From JANMMJ01 sp031373255 (GTDB lineage Bacteria > Pseudomonadota > Alphaproteobacteria > Rhizobiales > Aestuariivirgaceae), in the NCBI GenBank assembly GCA_031373255.1, contig JANMMJ010000043.1, positions 1-6,380 of the forward strand: a stretch of DNA of 6,380 bases, given 5' to 3'. The notes under the pieces are model-generated. The model did not search any database, was not told the DNA's origin, and was given only the letters and a program-made list of their open reading frames with translations. A program made the translations under genes and the position numbers. This document shows, piece after piece, positions 1-6,189 of the stretch; within the stretch, counting starts at the first letter, position 1, and every line of letters starts with the position of its first letter.

Positions 1-1010
1 CATCGAGTTATCGCGTTACGGCCCTGAAGCGGCGCAGGCCGACCTCCTGCGCGCAAAGGCCGGCGGCTTGTTGCGTGGTATTCCAACCGCGGCAACCCGC
101 GGGGCAGGGCGATGGCGAATTCATCTCCCCCCAGCCTTGCCGCCAGACCGGCTCCCGCAGCGATGTGGCGCATGCGTTCGGCTGCCACTTGCAGAAGATG
201 GTCGCCGGCATGGTGCCCGAAGGTGTCGTTGATCTGCTTGAAGCCGTCGAGATCAACAAGCAGCAGATGCCACGGCTCATCGTGCTGCTGGCTTGCGAGC
301 ATGGCCAGGTGCTCATCGAAATAGCGGCGGTTGCGCAGCCCGGTGAGGGAATCGCTTGTGGCAAGGTCGCGTATCTTGACCTCGCGCTGGTGCAGTTCGA
401 TGTTCAGTTTGCGCACCTTGGCCAACTCGAGGGCTATCATGACCATGGCGATGATGCCGATCAGCAGGCATTCGAGTTGCAGGCGGCCAGCGCTTTCGGC
501 AGCGGCCTTTTGCGTCTGGAGAAAGTGGATGGCGCGCTCGACGCGGGTATTCGCCGCCTGCAGCGACAAATCGCGCACAAACGGCAGCATCGGCTCAACT
601 GCGGAGGTAATCCTGCGCAGGCGTTCCGGTTCGCCCACCTGCAGGTTGGCGATGTCATCGGCGATGCTGTCGAGAATCGCGGCAAAGGCGTTGACCGGTG
701 CGGATTTGTCTTTCATGAGCTCGAGCGCGCGATTGCCGGGTTCCTGGCTCATGAGATCGACATGCGACGACAGACCGATGAATGCGTCCCGCACATCCTG
801 CCTGGTCGCGACGCTGGATCCGCTCGTGTACCGGCTAACGACGTCGAGAAAGCGATGGGTTTCAGTCTCCAGCCTGGTGACATCCTCCAGATTGGAGCGG
901 GTCGCCAGCCTGTCATCGGTAGCGCTCCTGATCTCATTGAGATCGGCGCGCGCCGCGATGAACACCGTGGCGAAGGCAACAATCACCAGTATGTATTTCA
1001 GCCGTTCCAA
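1..1010 (-). CDS. Membrane-anchored GGDEF diguanylate cyclase (3' end off window)
   Basis: Likely makes the second messenger cyclic di-GMP from two GTP at the inner membrane. The minus frame (codons with lowest base at multiples of 3) is open from an upstream stop at 1055-1053 to the left edge, about 336 codons. Order: membrane helix 1 at about residues 4-20 (LKYILVIVAFATVFIAA); a mostly helical, presumably periplasmic sensor of about 155 residues; membrane helix 2 at about 179-197 (LECLLIGIIAMVMIALELA); a short linker; and a GGDEF domain from D220 (DSLTGLRNRRYFD). The metal and substrate motif DLDGFKQIND starts at D253, followed by GHHAGD and then GGDEF at 294-298. The RxxD inhibitory site normally five residues upstream of GGDEF is absent (AGAG). 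There is no in-frame ATG near the start. TTG at 1010-1008 is chosen because it lies just before helix 1, with AGGG about 12 bases upstream, so the start is uncertain. The roughly 35 residues after GGDEFAIALP resemble the family poorly, which could mean a frameshift. No EAL domain is visible, but one could lie beyond the edge. Confidence 0.88.
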   Translation of the reverse strand, partial: MERLKYILVIVAFATVFIAARADLNEIRSATDDRLATRSNLEDVTRLETETHRFLDVVSRYTSGSSVATRQDVRDAFIGLSSHVDLMSQEPGNRALELMKDKSAPVNAFAAILDSIADDIANLQVGEPERLRRITSAVEPMLPFVRDLSLQAANTRVERAIHFLQTQKAAAESAGRLQLECLLIGIIAMVMIALELAKVRKLNIELHQREVKIRDLATSDSLTGLRNRRYFDEHLAMLASQQHDEPWHLLLVDLDGFKQINDTFGHHAGDHLLQVAAERMRHIAAGAGLAARLGGDEFAIALPRGLPRLEYHATSRRPLRAGGRPAPLQGRNAITR

Positions 1011-1117
1011 AATATTGGGGTACCCTGCTAGACCGTCCGGACTTGCGGAAACTCAATTGTGTCGGGCCGTGTGCCGTGGCGAAATCCGCGGCACGTCACA
1101 TGGCAAGCCTCATGGAC

Positions 1118-1129
1118 AGGGTTAACCCT
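1118..1129. promoter_or_regulatory. Perfect 12-bp palindrome in the divergent gap
   Basis: AGGGTTAACCCT is a perfect palindrome in the 264-base gap between the minus-strand diguanylate cyclase and the plus-strand SDR. It is followed at once by TATAAG. A palindrome in a divergent promoter region could be an operator for either gene, but no cognate regulator is in the window and no second copy was found. The rest of the gap (1011-1274) shows no convincing sigma-70 promoter. The best hint for the SDR is TTGTTT or TTGAAT at about 1236-1245 followed by CATAAG at 1261, with poor matches and spacing. Nothing else is recognised in this gap. Confidence 0.3.
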
Positions 1130-1274
1130 ATAAGAGTGCGCGTATCGGCGGGGCTAAAGTCTCGGCTCAAATTTTATCTGAACTCCTTTTCAGTGAAGCG
1201 TATGGTTTCGAAGCGCTTTATGCGGGCCGAGGCGATTGTTTGAATTCCCGGCGCATCTGACATAAGCTGGAGCC

Positions 1275-2027
1275 ATGCTGGACATGGATTTCAAGAACAA
1301 AACGGCCTTCATCACCGGAGCGGGACGGGGGCTTGGCGCGGCATTTGCCGTGGTGCTGTCTGACCTTGGGGCACAGGTAATCCTCTCCGGCCGCAACATG
1401 GAAAACCTCACGGTGATGGCCGAGCACATCAAGGCGCGCAATGGCACGCGGCCTGAAGTGATCCATATGGACCTGTCCGATCCGGGCGAAGTCACCCGCA
1501 CCGCCAAAGTGATGCGCGACAGGATGGAAAAGCTCGATATCCTGGTCAACAATGCCGCACAGTGGCTGCCCGGCGGCCTCAACGATCACGATGCCCATGA
1601 CATCGTGACCACCATCACGGCGGCGGTTACCGGAACCCTGCTGCTGACGCGCGGACTGCTGCCGCCACTGGAGCGCTCGGGGGCTGGCGATATCCTCAAT
1701 ATTGTGTCCATTTCCGGCCTGCCGAACATTCGCCTGCTGGGCAGTTCGGTTGCCTATCTGGCGGCGAAACACGGCCAGACCGGCATGACGGACGGGTTGC
1801 GGCAGGAATTGCGCGGCCGGCCGGTCAGGGTCACCGGAATCTACCCCTCCTATATCGAGGATGTCTCACCACTTGACGCTGAGGCCTGGAATGCACCCGG
1901 CAAGAAGGGTTGGGAGACGAACAGGGACGTGGTTGAAGCGTCGCTTTATGCCATCAGCCGGCCCCGGCATGTGACCCTGGCTTCGATCGTGTTCGATCCC
2001 GATGAAGGCGGTTTCAACGGTCCCTGA
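1275..2027 (+). CDS. Short-chain dehydrogenase/reductase with altered active site
   Basis: SDR-family oxidoreductase of 250 residues, the usual length for a classical SDR, probably cytosolic. The cofactor motif TGAGRGLG spans residues 14-21. R40 at the end of the second strand (ILSGRN) favours NADP(H). D66-L67 and NNAA (92-95, replacing NNAG) follow. Catalytic Ser is S145 or S147 in NIVSISG, and Y161-LAA-K165 is the YxxxK pair. The helix-4 Asn of classical SDRs, normally in a pattern like NLTGTFLLT, appears to be Ala117 (AVTGTLLLT), so proton relay may be atypical. The C-terminus (FDPDEGGFNGP) lacks the usual GG-containing cap. The start is ambiguous: GGAG at 1269-1272 is too close to ATG 1275 and rather far (11 bases) from ATG 1284, which would give the more family-like start MDFKNKTAFITG. 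It is first in the plus-strand cluster, 70 bases before the transporter. Substrate unknown. Confidence 0.88.
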   Translation: MLDMDFKNKTAFITGAGRGLGAAFAVVLSDLGAQVILSGRNMENLTVMAEHIKARNGTRPEVIHMDLSDPGEVTRTAKVMRDRMEKLDILVNNAAQWLPGGLNDHDAHDIVTTITAAVTGTLLLTRGLLPPLERSGAGDILNIVSISGLPNIRLLGSSVAYLAAKHGQTGMTDGLRQELRGRPVRVTGIYPSYIEDVSPLDAEAWNAPGKKGWETNRDVVEASLYAISRPRHVTLASIVFDPDEGGFNGP

Positions 2028-2097
2028 GAGGCACTTCCGGGGGTGACGGGCCATTCCCTATCGGCTATTGAAGCGGCCCCATTCCCGGATCGGATTC

Positions 2098-3246
2098 ATG
2101 ACAGACCTGCCTACCGCTTCGCGCGCCCGCTGGGCCGTGGCCACCATCTTTTTCCTGCACGGCCTGATGTGGGGGGCCTGGGTGCCGCACATCCCGCTGG
2201 CCAAGGAGCGGCTGCAACTGGGCGAAGGCATTTTCGGACTGGCGCTGCTTTCACTGGCAGCCGGGGCGGTGGTGTCGATGCCGATCGCCGGTGCGCTGAT
2301 CAACAAGTATGGCAGCGCCCGCATGACCGTGTTGACCGGGATCGCGTTCTGCTTCGCCTTCGCCGGGCCGGTGCTGGCGCCCAGCTTGCCGCTGTTCTTT
2401 GTCTTCGGCTTCATCTACGGGGCCTGCATCGGCAGCATGGATGTTTCGATGAACGCCCATGGGCTGGTGGTCGAGCGCGCCCTCAAGCTGCCCACCATGT
2501 CGCTGTTTCACGGGGGCTTCAGCCTCGGCGGCGTGGTTGGCGCCTTCATTGGCGCAGGCGCTCTTCGTGTCATGAGCGAAACCTCGCATGTGATGCTTTC
2601 GGTGGCGGTGTGCCTTGTGCTCCTGGTGATTTCGATGCGCCACCTGTTGCCGACGCATCTCGACCAGGGGCTTTCTGGCTCGCATTTCGCTTGGCCTACG
2701 CGGGCAACCGTCGGGCTTGGCCTTTTATGTTTTCTGGCGCTGATGGCGGAGGGATCGGTGGTCGACTGGTCGGCGATCATGCTGCGTGAAAAATTCACGC
2801 TCGATGCAGGGACGGCCGCCCTGGGCTACGGGTTCTTCTCCGCCGGAATGGCGGTGTCGCGCTTCATTGGCGACAGACTGCGCTACAGGTTTGGCGCCGT
2901 CCGGCTGGTTGCCGTCAGCGCGGCGGTCACCGCTATTACCATGACATTGGCGCTGGCGATGCCCGATCCCCTGGCGGCCATCATCGCATTCGGGATTGCC
3001 GGACTGGGCGTTGGCAACATCGCGCCGGTGCTGTTTGCCGGTGGCGGGCGGCTTGAACCCGATGCGCCGGGGCGCGGCATTGCAGCGGTCACCACGCTCG
3101 GATACGCAGGATTTCTCGCGGGCCCGCCGCTGATCGGTTTTGCCGCGGAAGTTGTCGGCCTGCCTGTGGCGCTTGGCTTGACGGCGGTTGCCGCCGCCAT
3201 CATAGCAGTGACGGCCCGCGCCGTGGCGACGGCGGATACATATTGA
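2098..3246 (+). CDS. YbjJ-like major facilitator superfamily transporter
   Basis: Inner-membrane secondary transporter of 382 residues, nearly all hydrophobic helices, consistent with the 12-helix MFS fold. It matches my memory of E. coli YbjJ at several places: MDVSMNAHG (114-122), FHGGFSLGG (137-145), MAEGSVVDW (216-224), EPDAPGRG (320-327), and TTLGYAGFLAGPPLIGF (332-348). Motif-A-like loops occur after helix 2 (GALINKYGSARM) and in the second half (SRFIGDRLRYRFG). A longer frame opens at TTG 2068, but ATG 2098 is preferred because MTDLPTASRARWAV leads straight into helix 1 and the ten extra residues look non-native. The ribosome site is weak (CGGAT about 8 bases upstream). It lies between two SDR genes and is tightly linked to the second, so it probably moves the substrate or product of those enzymes. 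YbjJ itself has no firmly known substrate. Confidence 0.9.
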   Translation: MTDLPTASRARWAVATIFFLHGLMWGAWVPHIPLAKERLQLGEGIFGLALLSLAAGAVVSMPIAGALINKYGSARMTVLTGIAFCFAFAGPVLAPSLPLFFVFGFIYGACIGSMDVSMNAHGLVVERALKLPTMSLFHGGFSLGGVVGAFIGAGALRVMSETSHVMLSVAVCLVLLVISMRHLLPTHLDQGLSGSHFAWPTRATVGLGLLCFLALMAEGSVVDWSAIMLREKFTLDAGTAALGYGFFSAGMAVSRFIGDRLRYRFGAVRLVAVSAAVTAITMTLALAMPDPLAAIIAFGIAGLGVGNIAPVLFAGGGRLEPDAPGRGIAAVTTLGYAGFLAGPPLIGFAAEVVGLPVALGLTAVAAAIIAVTARAVATADTY

Positions 3247-3256
3247 AGGATATGAC

Positions 3257-4030
3257 ATGAGACACAGCGGCCGCATTGCCATTGTCACGGGTTCGGCGCG
3301 GGGCATCGGGCTCGCCATTGCCAGCCAACTTCAGGTCGATGGCGCAACGGTCATTGTCTCCGATATCCTGGATGACGCGGGAGAGACGGCGGCGAAGCGC
3401 ATCGGCGCAAGCTACATTCATTGCGACGTTTCGAAATCCGCCGATGTCCAGCAACTCGTCGCGGAAGTTGTCAGGCAGCATGGCGCGGTTGATATCCTCG
3501 TCAACAATGCCGGCATCGCGGCGGGCGGCGAATTTCTCGACATGACGGAAGCGGATTTCGACCGGGTGATCGGGATCAACCTGAAAGGTTCCTTCCTGAT
3601 GCTGCAGGCCTGCGCACGCGAGATGGTGAAACAGGTGGCGGCGGGGCGGAAACCGGGGGCCATCGTCAACATGTCGTCGGTCAACGACACGCTGGCGATC
3701 CCGACCATCGTTGCTTACTGCGTTTCGAAGGGCGGTGTTTCGCAGCTCACGCGCTCAACCGCGCTGGCGCTGGCGCCCCATGGCATCCGCGTGAACGCCA
3801 TCGGCCCCGGCTCGATCAATACGGACATGCTCGCCGCCGTAAACGCCAGCGAAGAGGCGCTGCGGAGGGTGTTGTCGCGGACACCGCTGGGGCGCGTGGG
3901 CGAGCCCGAGGAAGTGGCCAGCATCGTCTCCTTCCTGGCGTCGGGCGAAGCCAGCTACATCACCGGACAGACCATCTACTGCGACGGCGGACGCATGCCA
4001 TTGAACTATACGGTGCCCGTTAAAGGATGA
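3257..4030 (+). CDS. Classical NAD-type short-chain dehydrogenase
   Basis: SDR oxidoreductase of 257 residues with a complete active site. The cofactor motif TGSARGIG is at residues 11-18. D36 (IVSDI) at the end of the second strand favours NAD(H) over NADP(H). D57-V58 contacts the adenine, NNAG is at 83-86, and the catalytic tetrad is N108 (INLKGSF), S141 (NMSSVND), Y154 and K158 (YCVSK). PGSINTDM (184-191) is the usual loop after strand 6, and GQTIYCDGGR (237-246) is the typical C-terminal signature, followed by the tail MPLNYTVPVKG. Such tails occur in SDRs acting on sugars and polyols, but the substrate cannot be assigned. The start is well supported: AAGGA at 3246-3250 sits 6 bases before the ATG. 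The gap to the transporter stop is 10 bases, so the two are almost certainly co-transcribed. FabG is less likely given the catabolic context. Confidence 0.95.
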   Translation: MRHSGRIAIVTGSARGIGLAIASQLQVDGATVIVSDILDDAGETAAKRIGASYIHCDVSKSADVQQLVAEVVRQHGAVDILVNNAGIAAGGEFLDMTEADFDRVIGINLKGSFLMLQACAREMVKQVAAGRKPGAIVNMSSVNDTLAIPTIVAYCVSKGGVSQLTRSTALALAPHGIRVNAIGPGSINTDMLAAVNASEEALRRVLSRTPLGRVGEPEEVASIVSFLASGEASYITGQTIYCDGGRMPLNYTVPVKG

Positions 4031-4081
4031 TCCCACCTTTGAGGGGCGCTAAGTTGCCCATGCTCGCGAGGAGTTACCCAA

Positions 4082-5071
4082 ATGGTGCCACTCGACCCGT
4101 CCGATCCGCTATGGCAGAAGCTCGATAGTGCATACGGCTATCTGGACATCGGCAAGCGACTCGCGGTTCTCGCCGAGAACTGGAAGGAAGAGGATGTCAG
4201 CGACTTGCTTTTTAATTGCCTCATTCACCAGGAAAGCTGTTACAGCGCTGCGTATGCCGCAGTTCCGCAATTGCTTGCTTTGGCGAAGCGCTCCCGGAAC
4301 AAAAGGCAAAAGCTGGACATCGCGCTTTTCTTCGGCTGGCTTGCCCATTGCGCACTCCGAGAAGCTCCCCGCGAAGACCCGACTGTCGCGCACCTGCCTG
4401 GTTTGATTCTCACCTTGTCCGGATGGAACCGTTCACGGGACGTATACCGGTCTCTCGTTTCACACGCAGAACGGAGAATGCAAAACTCAGCGCTGTCTGA
4501 ATTTGACTTGCAGAGACTGGCTCATTATCGCGAGGTACTTTCTATTAAGCCGCCCACTGAGGCTGATTTTCAACTGCTGACTGAAATTGGAGAAGAGTTT
4601 ATTTCTTCACTGCCTGTCATTTCCAGACTCTGTGAAGATGTATTCGTTGAAAATCTTAATGATGAGAATGCGTGCCGGCATTTAATGTCCGGCATTGCGG
4701 CGGCCCGCCGTATGCATGGTCTAGCAGATCTTCTAGAGTCTGGAGATGCAGGGGATTTGATCTGTATTTCATGCGGGCTGGAACTGGATTACGGTTTGCT
4801 GGACGGACAACTTGCACTCTACCAAAAGAGAGAGGATCCGGTTCGAGGTCCATCCCATTGGGATCGGAATGTCGATGGCAGCCCGCGGCGCGCAATTGCA
4901 ATGGCGACACCAACCGACTGGAGAGCCGGATCATATGAACCTGTTGGCTCTCTGTTCCATAAATTGGCTGCGCAATCGAATGAGCTTAAACTGCACTCAC
5001 TTGTGTCGAATATCTTTGGGACGTTTGTATGCCCAAGCTGTAAAGACACCGTTCCAGTCTTTAGGAACTGA
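4082..5071 (+). CDS. Hypothetical HEAT-like protein with two CxxC pairs
   Basis: 329-residue protein I cannot assign to a named family. Start is well supported by GAGGAG at 4068-4073, 8 bases before ATG. The N-terminal two-thirds is helix-rich. The stretch LIHQESCYSAAYAAVPQLL (47-65) resembles the HQ-x-x-x-Y-x-A-x-x-A-V-P motif I recall in HEAT-like proteins, some suspected to be immunity proteins. The C-terminal third has C228-x2-C231 (ICISCG) and C317-x2-C320 (FVCPSC), 85 residues apart, which may bind one zinc. No signal peptide or membrane segment is seen. Base composition differs from its neighbours: about 43% G+C over 4501-4680 by hand count, against about 70% at 3001-3060 in the transporter. 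It starts 51 bases after the SDR stop but is unlikely to belong functionally to that operon. Probably acquired horizontally. An immunity or stress role is speculation. Confidence 0.85.
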   Translation: MVPLDPSDPLWQKLDSAYGYLDIGKRLAVLAENWKEEDVSDLLFNCLIHQESCYSAAYAAVPQLLALAKRSRNKRQKLDIALFFGWLAHCALREAPREDPTVAHLPGLILTLSGWNRSRDVYRSLVSHAERRMQNSALSEFDLQRLAHYREVLSIKPPTEADFQLLTEIGEEFISSLPVISRLCEDVFVENLNDENACRHLMSGIAAARRMHGLADLLESGDAGDLICISCGLELDYGLLDGQLALYQKREDPVRGPSHWDRNVDGSPRRAIAMATPTDWRAGSYEPVGSLFHKLAAQSNELKLHSLVSNIFGTFVCPSCKDTVPVFRN

Positions 5072-5188
5072 CTGGGTGATCTGCCTGCTGCACGTCTATC
5101 GACGTCTGGTTGGTGCCGTTCGATGTCCGCATGGTAGATGCTATCGCATTTCTGTCCTTTGACGTCGCAATCGGCTATTTCACCTTCA

Positions 5189-5647
5189 ATGTCCCAGTAT
5201 TTGGCCAATATCCGTCCGATCCGGCCTTCTGACATGGATGGCGTCACGCGGGTGCGCACCGCCGTCAGCGAGAACCACATGAGCGTTGCAGAGATGGCGG
5301 GGCGCGGCATCACGCCGGCCATTGTTCTTGCCGAACTTGCAAGCGGTGAACTTGGCGGCTGGCTGGCGGAAGAGGGCGGCGAGGTGGCGGCGTTTTCCAT
5401 GGCGCGGCATTCCGATGGTTCGATCTTTGCGCTGTTCACGGCGCCCGATCATGAGGGCAAAGGCCATGGATCGGCACTCCTTGCGGCGGCGCTTAAGTGG
5501 CTCCGCGAGAGAGGCCACAGCGAAATCTGGCTGTCGACGGGACGCGGCACCATGGCCGAGCGTTTCTATCGCAAGCGGGGATGGATCGAGATTGAAGGCA
5601 GCGATATGCCGGAAGATGTGACGCTCAAACTTCAGTTTCGATCCTGA
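5189..5647 (+). CDS. GNAT-family N-acetyltransferase
   Basis: Acetyl-CoA-dependent N-acetyltransferase of 152 residues, normal for a single GNAT domain, cytosolic; acceptor unknown. It opens with the typical first strand IRPIRPSDMDGVTRVR. Motif A gives the acetyl-CoA pyrophosphate loop EGKGHGSALL (89-98), with Glu where the Q/R-x-x-G-x-G/A consensus has Gln or Arg. The C-terminal FYRKRGW (126-132) is the usual GNAT signature. An in-frame ATG at 5138 would add 17 residues without family resemblance, so ATG 5189 is preferred, although no good ribosome binding site precedes it (CACCTTCA). The 117 bases between the preceding stop and this start hold no other gene, only three copies of ACGTC (5092, 5102, 5162). 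The poor leader next to an AT-richer foreign-looking gene may mean the original upstream region was lost on insertion. Confidence 0.85.
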   Translation: MSQYLANIRPIRPSDMDGVTRVRTAVSENHMSVAEMAGRGITPAIVLAELASGELGGWLAEEGGEVAAFSMARHSDGSIFALFTAPDHEGKGHGSALLAAALKWLRERGHSEIWLSTGRGTMAERFYRKRGWIEIEGSDMPEDVTLKLQFRS

Positions 5648-5653
5648 AACAGC

Positions 5654-5678
5654 GGAACCGCCGCATGGCCACGGCGTT
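5654..5678 (+). promoter_or_regulatory. EcfG-type general stress promoter
   Basis: GGAAC at 5654-5658 and CGTT at 5675-5678 are separated by 16 bases. This matches the published alphaproteobacterial consensus GGAAC-N16-17-CGTT for the extracytoplasmic sigma factor EcfG, which drives the PhyR-NepR-EcfG general stress response. It lies right after the GNAT stop, and its predicted start of transcription (about 5685) gives a leader of about 30 bases to the small gene at 5716, whose product type fits stress control. Both hexamer positions were checked base by base. Expression has not been shown. Confidence 0.75.
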
Positions 5679-5715
5679 CAACGGAAACATTGCTTTCCGC
5701 TGAAAGGAGCGAGCC

Positions 5716-5946
5716 ATGCCACGTGGAGACAAGTCAGCCTATACCGAAAAGCAGAAACGCCAGGCCCGTCATATCGAAGAAGGATATGAGAAGCGTGGCG
5801 TCAGCAAGGAAGAAGCCGAGGCGCGCGCCTGGGCCACCGTCAACAAGGAAACGGGTGGCGGCAACAAGAGCGGCTCGGGCCGCGGCAAGCCCGATACCCA
5901 TGAGTCGTCGCGGCGCGGCGGCGAACGCTCACACAAGGGGCACTAG
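5716..5946 (+). CDS. Small hydrophilic stress protein ('plasmid stabilization' family)
   Basis: 76-residue, highly charged protein with no membrane segment, signal peptide or cysteine. The start MPRGDKSAYTEKQKRQARHI and the region EEGYEKRGVSKEEAEARAWA followed by TVNKETGGG match, from memory, a family common in alpha- and other proteobacteria that databases often label 'plasmid stabilization protein', with little evidence for that role. The N-terminal half is probably a short helical hairpin; residues 47-76 are Gly, Ser, Lys and Arg rich and likely disordered, as in small stress proteins such as E. coli YciG. Ribosome site AAAGGAG (5703-5709) is 6 bases from the ATG. It is the first gene after the EcfG-type promoter, so general-stress induction is the likely control. 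No toxin or antitoxin partner is adjacent, which argues against a plasmid maintenance role. Confidence 0.88.
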   Translation: MPRGDKSAYTEKQKRQARHIEEGYEKRGVSKEEAEARAWATVNKETGGGNKSGSGRGKPDTHESSRRGGERSHKGH

Positions 5947-5980
5947 GTGCGAACCGCTAGCCTGGCTCGTCGTTCTCCAG

Positions 5981-6106
5981 AGCCGGAATGACGGAAAAAT
6001 GGGAGCAACTCGCCTTGTCTCCATGACCGGGCTTTGACCCGGTCATCCAGCGTACTCGCCCAGCATGTCTGGATGACAGGCTCATGGCCGGTCATGGAGA
6101 AAATGG
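5981..6106. repeat. Mosaic intergenic palindromic repeat (RIME/REP-like)
   Basis: The region downstream of the small stress gene is built of nested inverted repeats. The outer arms are TCTCCATGACCGG (6018-6030) and its exact complement at 6088-6100, 13 bp. Inside them TCATCCAG (6043-6050) pairs with CTGGATGA (6069-6076). A degenerate direct repeat links AGCCGGAATGACGG plus AAAAATGG at 5981-6001 with GGCCGGTCATGG plus AGAAAATGG at 6086-6106, and GGCCGGTCAT recurs at 6131-6140. This resembles the small non-coding palindromic elements (RIME and relatives) scattered between genes in Rhizobiales. No open frame of its own. The family name is inference; confirmation needs copies elsewhere in the genome. 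Confidence 0.65.
6023..6046. terminator. Strong 9-bp hairpin inside the palindromic repeat
   Basis: ATGACCGGG (6023-6031) and CCCGGTCAT (6038-6046) form a perfect 9-bp stem with a 6-base loop (CTTTGA). It lies about 77 bases after the small stress gene and could stop or stabilise its transcript. There is no T run after it (CCAGCG follows), so it is not a classical Rho-independent terminator. It is as likely to be just a structural part of the repeat element. Confidence 0.35.
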
Positions 6107-6157
6107 TGGTTCCCCTGTCTGGTCTTCCTGGGCCGGTCATCGCTCAGGCGAAGGATC

Positions 6158-6187
6158 TTGACATATGTTCCTATTATGTTCTATTTG
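6158..6187 (+). promoter_or_regulatory. Possible sigma-70 promoter overlapping the LexA box
   Basis: TTGACA at 6158-6163 is an exact -35 consensus. With an 18-base spacer the -10 would be TATTTG (6182-6187); with 17 it would be CTATTT. Neither is a good -10 match. The arrangement places the LexA box between -35 and -10, a usual position for a repressor operator, and points toward the plus-strand start at 6214. Confidence 0.4.
6167..6181 (+). promoter_or_regulatory. LexA operator (alphaproteobacterial SOS box)
   Basis: GTTC (6167-6170), seven bases (CTATTAT), GTTC (6178-6181): an exact match to the direct repeat GTTC-N7-GTTC bound by LexA in alphaproteobacteria such as Rhodobacter, Sinorhizobium and Caulobacter. 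The spacer is A/T rich, as in real sites. A third, imperfect GTCC follows at 6187-6190. It lies 32 bases upstream of the plus-strand ATG at 6214, suggesting damage-inducible control of that gene. Confidence 0.65.
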
Positions 6188-6189
6188 TC

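Noticed and set aside
75..1031. Long plus-strand open frame of 318 codons
   Set aside because: It is the antisense of the diguanylate cyclase; the minus frame carries the GGDEF, DLDGF and membrane-helix signals, while the plus product has no recognisable domain.
1218..1772. 184-codon minus frame opposite the first SDR
   Set aside because: Antisense shadow; the plus frame has all SDR motifs.
2043..2789. 248-codon plus frame overlapping the transporter
   Set aside because: Rich in Arg, Gly and His with no domain; a GC-driven shadow of the transporter frame, which has clear family motifs.
4022..4040. AAAGG ... CCTTT hairpin after the second SDR as a terminator
   Set aside because: Only 5 bp of A/T-rich stem with a 9-base loop and no T run.
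4431..4435. GGAAC inside the hypothetical gene as another EcfG promoter
   Set aside because: No CGTT at 16-17 bases and it is internal to a coding region.
5943..6140. 65-codon minus frame in the repeat region
   Set aside because: Lies entirely within the palindromic repeat and has no start signal or family resemblance.
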